From Bathymodiolus brooksi thiotrophic gill symbiont (GTDB lineage: Bacteria; Pseudomonadota; Gammaproteobacteria; PS1; Pseudothioglobaceae): DNA of 19,585 nucleotides. Under the pieces are notes generated by a model. It saw only the letters and a list, made by a program, of their open reading frames with translations, did not search any database and had not been told where the DNA came from. This document shows positions 14,550-19,585 of this stretch, piece by piece; position 1 is the first letter of the stretch; the number at the start of each line of letters is the position of its first letter. Made by a program: the position numbers and the translations under genes. Where the stretch lies: NCBI RefSeq assembly GCF_903642095.1, contig NZ_CAHJWD020000044.1:1-19585 (forward strand). Reading direction: 5' to 3'.

Positions 14550-16460
14550 ATGCTACCTGAAATTGGACATTTTGCGTTAATTTTAGCCTTGATGGCGACT
14601 GTGTTACAAGTGGTGTTACCGAGTGTGGGCTTGTGGCGGGGGAATTTTGCTTTAACACAACTTTCTAAGCCTTTGCTGTGGATGCAGTTTTTTTGGATTT
14701 TAGTGTCATTTGCATTGCTGATGAATGCCTTTTTGGTTGATGATTTCTCAGTTAAATATGTGGCTAGTAATTCCAATACTCAATTACCTGATCTTTTTAA
14801 GATGTCTGCTGTTTGGGGTGCACATGAAGGCTCTTTGTTATTATGGACATTGATATTATCAGTTTGGTGTGTCGCAGTATCGATTTTTTCTAAGCGCTTG
14901 CCATCAGAGGTGCTAAACCATATTTTGATTATATTAGGGCTGATTAGTGTCGGCTTTTTGTTATTTTTATTGTTGACTTCCAATCCATTTGAACGCCTTG
15001 ATATCATTCCCACACAAGGGCGAGAGTTAAACCCGTTATTACAAGATTTTGGTTTAATTATCCACCCACCTATGTTGTATATGGGGTATGTAGGTATGGC
15101 AATACCCTTTGCTTTTGTGTTGTCATCACTTATTCGTGGGCAATTAGATTCTACTTGGTTAAGGTGGTCGCGTCCATGGACATTGATGGCTTGGGCATTT
15201 TTAACTTTTGGTATTACGCTGGGCTCTTGGTGGGCTTATTATGAACTTGGCTGGGGTGGCTGGTGGTTTTGGGACCCTGTAGAAAATGCGTCATTTATGC
15301 CATGGCTGGTGGCAACTGCACTGGTGCATTCTTTAAGTGTAAGTGAGAAGCGTGGTGCATTTAAGCATTGGACGGTATTGCTGGCAATTTCAGGATTTTC
15401 TTTGAGTTTGTTAGGCACATTTTTAGTGCGTTCAGGTATTTTAACCTCGGTGCATTCATTTGCTGCAGACCCTGAGCGTGGTTTGTTTATTTTGGTATTT
15501 TTGGTGATTGTGGTTGGTGGTTCGTTAGGCTTGTATGCGTGGCGTGCTCATTTAATGCGTAGTAACAATAGCTTTGAGCCGTTATCCAGAGAAAGTGGGC
15601 TATTGATAAACAACATTTTATTGGTTGCAGCGATGTTGAGTGTGTTTTTAGGCACGCTGTATCCATTGTTACTAGATTCGTTGGGACTGGGTAAAATCTC
15701 AGTTGGTGCACCATATTTTGATGCAGTGTTTATCCCGATTATGGTGCCTGCTGTGTTAGCGATGGCACTCGGTGGTTTTTTGCGTTGGAAAAAGGATAAA
15801 TTAGACAGAGTAGTGGATGTAACTATTCATACGGTATTTGTTGCTGCAACGATAACGCTTATTACCTATTTTGCAATAGACAATGTTTATGTGGTATTGG
15901 CAACATTTTTGTCTTCATGGATTGTGCTTCATTCGTTATTACTATTAGCACAAAGGTTGCGTCAAAAAGGCAATTTAGGAACCGCATTTTTAGGTATGGT
16001 GATGGCACATATTGGCATCGCTGTGTTTTTGTTTGGTGCAACTATAACAACGCAATATGGCATAGAAAAAGACATTAAGATGTCGTTGAATGAATCTGTT
16101 GAAATTGAAGGTTATACATTTACCTTTAGAGGTGTTTCAACACTCAAAGGTGCAAATTATACGGGTAATAAAGGTATGATTGATGTGGCATATCAAGGCG
16201 AAAAAATTGCCACTTTAAAACCTGAAAAGCGTCAATATGTAACAGGTATGCCAATGACTGAAGCGGCGATTGACCCGTCATTATCCCGTGACCTTTATGT
16301 TGCTTTAGGTGAGTCTTTGGGAGCGGGGGCGTGGAGTTTGAGATTGTATTATAAGCCACTCATAAGATGGATTTGGCTAGGGGGCTTGTTGATTATGTTA
16401 GGGGCATTATTGGCAGCTTTTGATAGACGCTATCGCCTTAAAGCAAGGAGAAAATCATGA
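14550..16460 (+). CDS. ccmF: CcmF, cytochrome c haem lyase subunit
   Basis: A 636-residue polytopic inner-membrane protein (E. coli 647) that takes haem from holo-CcmE and attaches it to apocytochrome c. The N-terminus LPEIGHFALILALMATVLQ is typical. The tryptophan-rich WWD segment WGGWWFWDPVENASFMPWL lies near residues 234-252. The four histidines expected to hold haem are visible: in IIHPPMLYMG (about 171), LVHSLSV (about 259), TSVHSFAADP (about 302) and MAHIGIAVF (about 487). A periplasmic beta domain follows near 505-600, and the chain ends with a last helix and a basic tail. It overlaps ccmI by ATGA. The usual ccmG and ccmH, which commonly lie between ccmF and ccmI, are absent here. Confidence 0.97.
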   Translation: MLPEIGHFALILALMATVLQVVLPSVGLWRGNFALTQLSKPLLWMQFFWILVSFALLMNAFLVDDFSVKYVASNSNTQLPDLFKMSAVWGAHEGSLLLWTLILSVWCVAVSIFSKRLPSEVLNHILIILGLISVGFLLFLLLTSNPFERLDIIPTQGRELNPLLQDFGLIIHPPMLYMGYVGMAIPFAFVLSSLIRGQLDSTWLRWSRPWTLMAWAFLTFGITLGSWWAYYELGWGGWWFWDPVENASFMPWLVATALVHSLSVSEKRGAFKHWTVLLAISGFSLSLLGTFLVRSGILTSVHSFAADPERGLFILVFLVIVVGGSLGLYAWRAHLMRSNNSFEPLSRESGLLINNILLVAAMLSVFLGTLYPLLLDSLGLGKISVGAPYFDAVFIPIMVPAVLAMALGGFLRWKKDKLDRVVDVTIHTVFVAATITLITYFAIDNVYVVLATFLSSWIVLHSLLLLAQRLRQKGNLGTAFLGMVMAHIGIAVFLFGATITTQYGIEKDIKMSLNESVEIEGYTFTFRGVSTLKGANYTGNKGMIDVAYQGEKIATLKPEKRQYVTGMPMTEAAIDPSLSRDLYVALGESLGAGAWSLRLYYKPLIRWIWLGGLLIMLGALLAAFDRRYRLKARRKS

Positions 16461-17641
16461 ATTTATATGGTTGGTTTGCAATGATGTTGGTTATATCAGC
16501 AGTGTGGCTGATTTGGTTTTTGTATCGTCCTTTAAAGGGTAATATATTAGATTTGGAAAAATCTAATATTGCGCTGGGTAAACAAAAACAAGCAGAATTA
16601 GAGCAAGATTTACAAAGAGACTTGATTGATGAAAGTGTATTTGAGCAAGCCAAAGATGAAATTGCGCAAGTATTGGCTATTGAAATGACGCAAACAGTAA
16701 CAACGGTTGAAACTCAAAAACCTATTGCAATATGGTTAAGTGCGATGATTGTGGTATTTTTTTCGGGTGCATCTTTTTTTGTGTATCAGGCACTTATTTC
16801 GCAATCAATTACTGCACAAAATGCGATAACGGCTCAGACCTTGCAAGCACAAGAGCCACCGACTTTGGCACAAAGCATTGTTAATATCAAAAAGCACTTA
16901 GAGGAAAATTTTGATGATGAAAAGGCATGGAGGACATTAGGTTTGGCGTTGTTTGATGCGAATGACCTTACTCAGTCTTTAGAGGCGTATGAGCGTTCTT
17001 ATCAATTAAATCCAAAAGATGTAACTATGTTAGTTGAGTATGCTTCAACTTTGGCAAAATCTCAAAAAAATCAGTTTAAAGGTCGCGTTTCTACTTTGGT
17101 GCGTGAAGCGTTAGAGATTAATCCAGATTCTCCAGATGCTTTGTATTTAGCAGGTTGGGTGGCAATTAATGCGCAACAATTAGCGTTAGCACAGATGCTT
17201 TGGGAAAAGGCTTTGTCATTATTACCTGAAAATCAGGCTGATAGAGCGTCTTTACAGCGTATGCTGGATGAGTTGGCACAAATACAAAATAGTAATAAGG
17301 TTGAATCTCAGCATCAAGTGGTTATTAAAGTGGTGTTGCCTGAGCGTTTGCGTCAAGCGGAATTTAAAGAACATTATTTAATGGTTTATATTAAAGCAGC
17401 GCGTGGTAGACCAATGCCGATAGCCATTCAAAAGATTAAGTTAAAAGATTTTACGGGCACCGTTACTTTAACCGATGAGAACTCAGTGATGCCAACTAGG
17501 AAATTATCTCAATCATCGAAAGTGCTTGCTGTGGTGCTTCTCAGCCAGTCTGGTTCGGCAATGCGACAAGCGGATGATATCGAAGCACTAAGTCAAGTTA
17601 TTGATGTGAAAGACAATCCAACGGTAGAATTAAAATTATGA
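16457..17641 (+). CDS. ccmI: CcmI (CycH), cytochrome c maturation chaperone
   Basis: A 394-residue membrane-anchored protein that holds apocytochrome c and delivers it to the haem-lyase complex. The first membrane helix (about 3-22), a cytoplasmic loop rich in charged helix, and a second helix (about 91-111) form the CcmI-1 part. Tetratricopeptide-type repeats follow (about 130-250, for example [29 protein letters not shown]). The C-terminal beta domain has the family pattern [18 protein letters not shown] strong ribosome site, AAGGAG at 16445-16450, lies in the end of ccmF. It overlaps dapE by ATGA. Identity rests on the two-helix-TPR-beta layout and on context. Confidence 0.93.
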   Translation: MNLYGWFAMMLVISAVWLIWFLYRPLKGNILDLEKSNIALGKQKQAELEQDLQRDLIDESVFEQAKDEIAQVLAIEMTQTVTTVETQKPIAIWLSAMIVVFFSGASFFVYQALISQSITAQNAITAQTLQAQEPPTLAQSIVNIKKHLEENFDDEKAWRTLGLALFDANDLTQSLEAYERSYQLNPKDVTMLVEYASTLAKSQKNQFKGRVSTLVREALEINPDSPDALYLAGWVAINAQQLALAQMLWEKALSLLPENQADRASLQRMLDELAQIQNSNKVESQHQVVIKVVLPERLRQAEFKEHYLMVYIKAARGRPMPIAIQKIKLKDFTGTVTLTDENSVMPTRKLSQSSKVLAVVLLSQSGSAMRQADDIEALSQVIDVKDNPTVELKL

Positions 17642-18765
17642 CAAGCAGTGTGTTGCAATTGGCTAAAGATTTGATATCTATTGATTCGGTTACTCCAAAT
17701 GACAAAGGCTGCCAAATTCTGATGACCGATAGATTAAAAAAAATCGGTTTTAAAATTGATGATTTAAAATTCGGTGAAGTTGATAATTTCTGGGCAAAAC
17801 GAGGTAATAATTCACCCACATTTGTATTTGCAGGTCATACTGATGTTGTGCCAACGGGAAAATATTGGAAAACTGACCCCTTTAAAGCAGAAGTAATTAA
17901 TGGGTTGTTATTTGGTCGTGGTGCGGCCGATATGAAAGGCTCGTTAGCGGCAATGATGATAGCAACTGAGCGTTTTGTTGAAGAATTTCCTGCACACAAG
18001 GGTAGTATTGGTTTTCTCATTACCTCCGATGAAGAAGGGCCTGCGGTGGATGGCACAATCAAGGTATGTGAGTATTTAAAAGCACAAAATCAGACGGTGG
18101 ATTATTGTTTAGTGGGTGAGCCATCTTCAAGCAAGCAATTAGGTGATGTGATTAAAAACGGCAGACGCGGGTCGCTTAATGGCACACTTACTTTAATAGG
18201 AAAACAAGGGCACATCGCTTATCCACATCTAGCAGATAATCCCATTCACTTATTGGCACCTATCCTAAATAGTTTGATTGCTGAAGTGTGGGACGAGGGC
18301 AATGATTATTTTCCTGCTACCAGTTTTCAAGTGTCTAATGTGCATTCAGGCACGGGGGTGACTAATGTTATTCCGAGTGAAGTGGAAATGGTCTTTAATT
18401 TTCGTTATTCAACTGCATCCACCCACGAAGGTTTGCAAAAAAGAGTGGGTGAAATTCTGGACGCACACGGACTTAAATACAAAATCGATTGGAATCATTC
18501 GGGTTACCCCTTCTTAACGCCGAAGGGTGATTTAGTGAGTGCTTGCACCCAAGCGATTAAAGCGGTTAAAGGTATTAATAGTGAATTATCCACTTCAGGT
18601 GGCACTTCTGATGGGCGTTTTATTGCACCTATATTAGATACACAGGTGGTAGAACTTGGCCCTCTTAATGCGACTATTCATCAAGTTGACGAGTGTGTGA
18701 GCGTTAAAGACTTAGAGGATTTGAGTGTTATTTATTATCAAATTCTTAAAAATATTCTTCTTTAA
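17638..18765 (+). CDS. dapE: Succinyl-diaminopimelate desuccinylase
   Basis: A 375-residue M20-family di-zinc hydrolase, the same length as E. coli DapE. It removes succinate from N-succinyl-LL-DAP, giving DAP for cell-wall peptidoglycan and for lysine. Ligands and catalytic residues are visible: His67 and Asp69 in GHTDVVPTG, Asp98 in [14 protein letters not shown], the catalytic and metal glutamates 132-133 in TSDEEGPA, Glu161 in VGEPSS, and His near 348 in NATIHQVDE. The [11 protein letters not shown] motif distinguishes DapE from ArgE. It overlaps ccmI by 4 bp and precedes trmD by 5 bp. Confidence 0.98.
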   Translation: MTSSVLQLAKDLISIDSVTPNDKGCQILMTDRLKKIGFKIDDLKFGEVDNFWAKRGNNSPTFVFAGHTDVVPTGKYWKTDPFKAEVINGLLFGRGAADMKGSLAAMMIATERFVEEFPAHKGSIGFLITSDEEGPAVDGTIKVCEYLKAQNQTVDYCLVGEPSSSKQLGDVIKNGRRGSLNGTLTLIGKQGHIAYPHLADNPIHLLAPILNSLIAEVWDEGNDYFPATSFQVSNVHSGTGVTNVIPSEVEMVFNFRYSTASTHEGLQKRVGEILDAHGLKYKIDWNHSGYPFLTPKGDLVSACTQAIKAVKGINSELSTSGGTSDGRFIAPILDTQVVELGPLNATIHQVDECVSVKDLEDLSVIYYQILKNILL

Positions 18766-18770
18766 AAATA

Positions 18771-19451
18771 ATGCGCTTTGATGTTATTACCCTGTTTCCT
18801 GAGATGTTTTCGGCAATTACAGATGAAGGAGTGATTGCTCGTGGGATTAAAAAATCATTGCTCTCCATTAATACTTGGCAACTACGAGATTTTAGTCATA
18901 ACAAGCATCGCAACATTGATGATGCACCATATGGCGGTGGTGCAGGTATGGTAATGCAGGTTAAACCTATTCGTGATTGCCTCAGTAAGATTAAGCAAAA
19001 CAACTCCGATACAACTGTTATTTATCTCTCGCCACAGGGGCAGAAGTTGGATAATAATATGGTTATTGAATTGTCTAAACTCAAGTCAATTACTTTGTTG
19101 TGTGGGCGTTATGAGGGCATTGATGAGCGAATTATTCAGCACGATATTGATAGGGAAATATCAATTGGCGATTATGTTATTAGTGGTGGCGAATTAGGTG
19201 CAATGGTAGTGATTGATGCTGTTAGTCGACAAATTTCAGGCGTGTTAGGCAATCAAGATTCGTTAAACGATTCATTCGTTAATGGTTTACTGGATTATCC
19301 ACATTACACTCGTCCTGAAACAATTGATAATCAAAATGTGCCAGCAGTTTTATTGAGCGGACATCAGGCAAATATTGACATTTGGCGAGCAGAACAAGCC
19401 AAGAAAAATACACAAAAAAAACGCCCTGATTTACTTAACACACCAAATTAA
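18771..19451 (+). CDS. trmD: tRNA (guanine-37-N1)-methyltransferase TrmD
   Basis: A 226-residue SPOUT-family enzyme that puts m1G next to the anticodon of tRNAs, which prevents +1 frameshifting. The N-terminus [16 protein letters not shown], the GGGAGMVM loop and the knotted SAM-binding part ([14 protein letters not shown], then [15 protein letters not shown]) are all clear, followed by the usual DYPHYTRPE and GHQANI. It ends right after RPDLL, some 20-30 residues earlier than E. coli TrmD (255), so the last helix is shortened. I saw no frame in which the missing tail continues. It lies downstream of dapE and not in the rpsP-rimM-trmD-rplS order of E. coli. Confidence 0.97.
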   Translation: MRFDVITLFPEMFSAITDEGVIARGIKKSLLSINTWQLRDFSHNKHRNIDDAPYGGGAGMVMQVKPIRDCLSKIKQNNSDTTVIYLSPQGQKLDNNMVIELSKLKSITLLCGRYEGIDERIIQHDIDREISIGDYVISGGELGAMVVIDAVSRQISGVLGNQDSLNDSFVNGLLDYPHYTRPETIDNQNVPAVLLSGHQANIDIWRAEQAKKNTQKKRPDLLNTPN

Positions 19452-19472
19452 TAAGGCGTTAAAAACATTATA

Positions 19473-19497
19473 AAATCAAGCAAATCTTGCTTGATTT
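19473..19497. terminator. Hairpin terminator between trmD and the right-hand minus gene
   Basis: AAATCAAGCAA (19473-19483) and TTGCTTGATTT (19487-19497) form a perfect 11-bp stem around a 3-nt loop. On the minus strand the stem is followed by TTTTATAATG, better suited to ending a minus-strand gene than trmD. It may serve both. Confidence 0.6.
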
Positions 19498-19499
19498 AC

Positions 19500-19585
19500 T
19501 CAATGAGCAAATCGGCGTTTTCTTCTGATTAGATAATAAGCACTTAATACCATTAACAAAATAAAACCCATATCAAATCTAGCAG
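19500..19585 (-). CDS. Possible 3' end of a membrane-anchored protein gene (partial)
   Basis: On the minus strand one frame stays open from the window edge to a TGA at 19500-19502, about 27 codons. It encodes a hydrophobic stretch (FDMGFILLMVLSAYYLI) followed by RRKRRFAH. A terminal membrane helix with a strongly basic end is typical of tail-anchored or C-terminally sorted proteins. The hairpin just after the stop supports a real gene end. The fragment is too short for identification, and an open frame of this size can arise by chance in AT-rich DNA. Confidence 0.35.
   Translation of the reverse strand, partial: ARFDMGFILLMVLSAYYLIRRKRRFAH

Overview
The window looks like a chromosomal segment of a low-G+C gammaproteobacterium. 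It carries CmoB, a CysG-type trifunctional siroheme synthase, Hda with a clamp-binding motif, CcmF/CcmI and a purM-purN pair, all packed tightly in AT-rich DNA. The compact, AT-rich, housekeeping-dominated layout would fit the SUP05/Thioglobus group and its sulfur-oxidising symbiont relatives, but that placement is inference from composition and protein style, not proof.

Left part, minus strand: cmoB (tRNA wobble modification), a ZnuA-like metal-binding protein and bioC (biotin) read leftward. A divergent gene at 3003 encodes a small exported protein of unknown function. It converges on frr through a perfect 18-bp palindromic terminator. pyrH and frr form a two-gene minus-strand operon that is divergent from uvrA.

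Middle: a 72-residue acidic protein of unknown function and the overlapping purM-purN pair lie on the minus strand. Divergent from purM are a CDP-alcohol phosphatidyltransferase gene and hda, overlapping by ATGA. Next comes a small cysteine-rich protein gene of unknown function. It is separated from the divergent cysG by a 168-bp imperfect inverted repeat that looks like a miniature transposable element (or a large dyad operator). Related half-copies lie at 11186-11216 and 8083-8117.

Right part: cysG and a small DUF2892-type membrane protein gene converge and share a TTAA stop. A tRNA-Leu(UAG) follows. Then comes a tight plus-strand run, serB-ccmF-ccmI-dapE-trmD, joining serine synthesis, cytochrome c maturation, lysine/DAP synthesis and tRNA m1G37 methylation. 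A hairpin separates trmD from what may be the 3' end of a minus-strand gene for a membrane-anchored protein.

Most of the window is ordinary housekeeping DNA. I do not see a defence island, prophage, CRISPR array or novel biosynthetic cluster. The points worth a second look are the repeat family around the cysteine-rich gene, the substituted metal ligand in the ZnuA-like protein, the three unassigned small proteins, and the broken-up classical operons (ccmF-ccmI without ccmGH between them, trmD away from rpsP-rimM-rplS, pyrH-frr away from rpsB-tsf).
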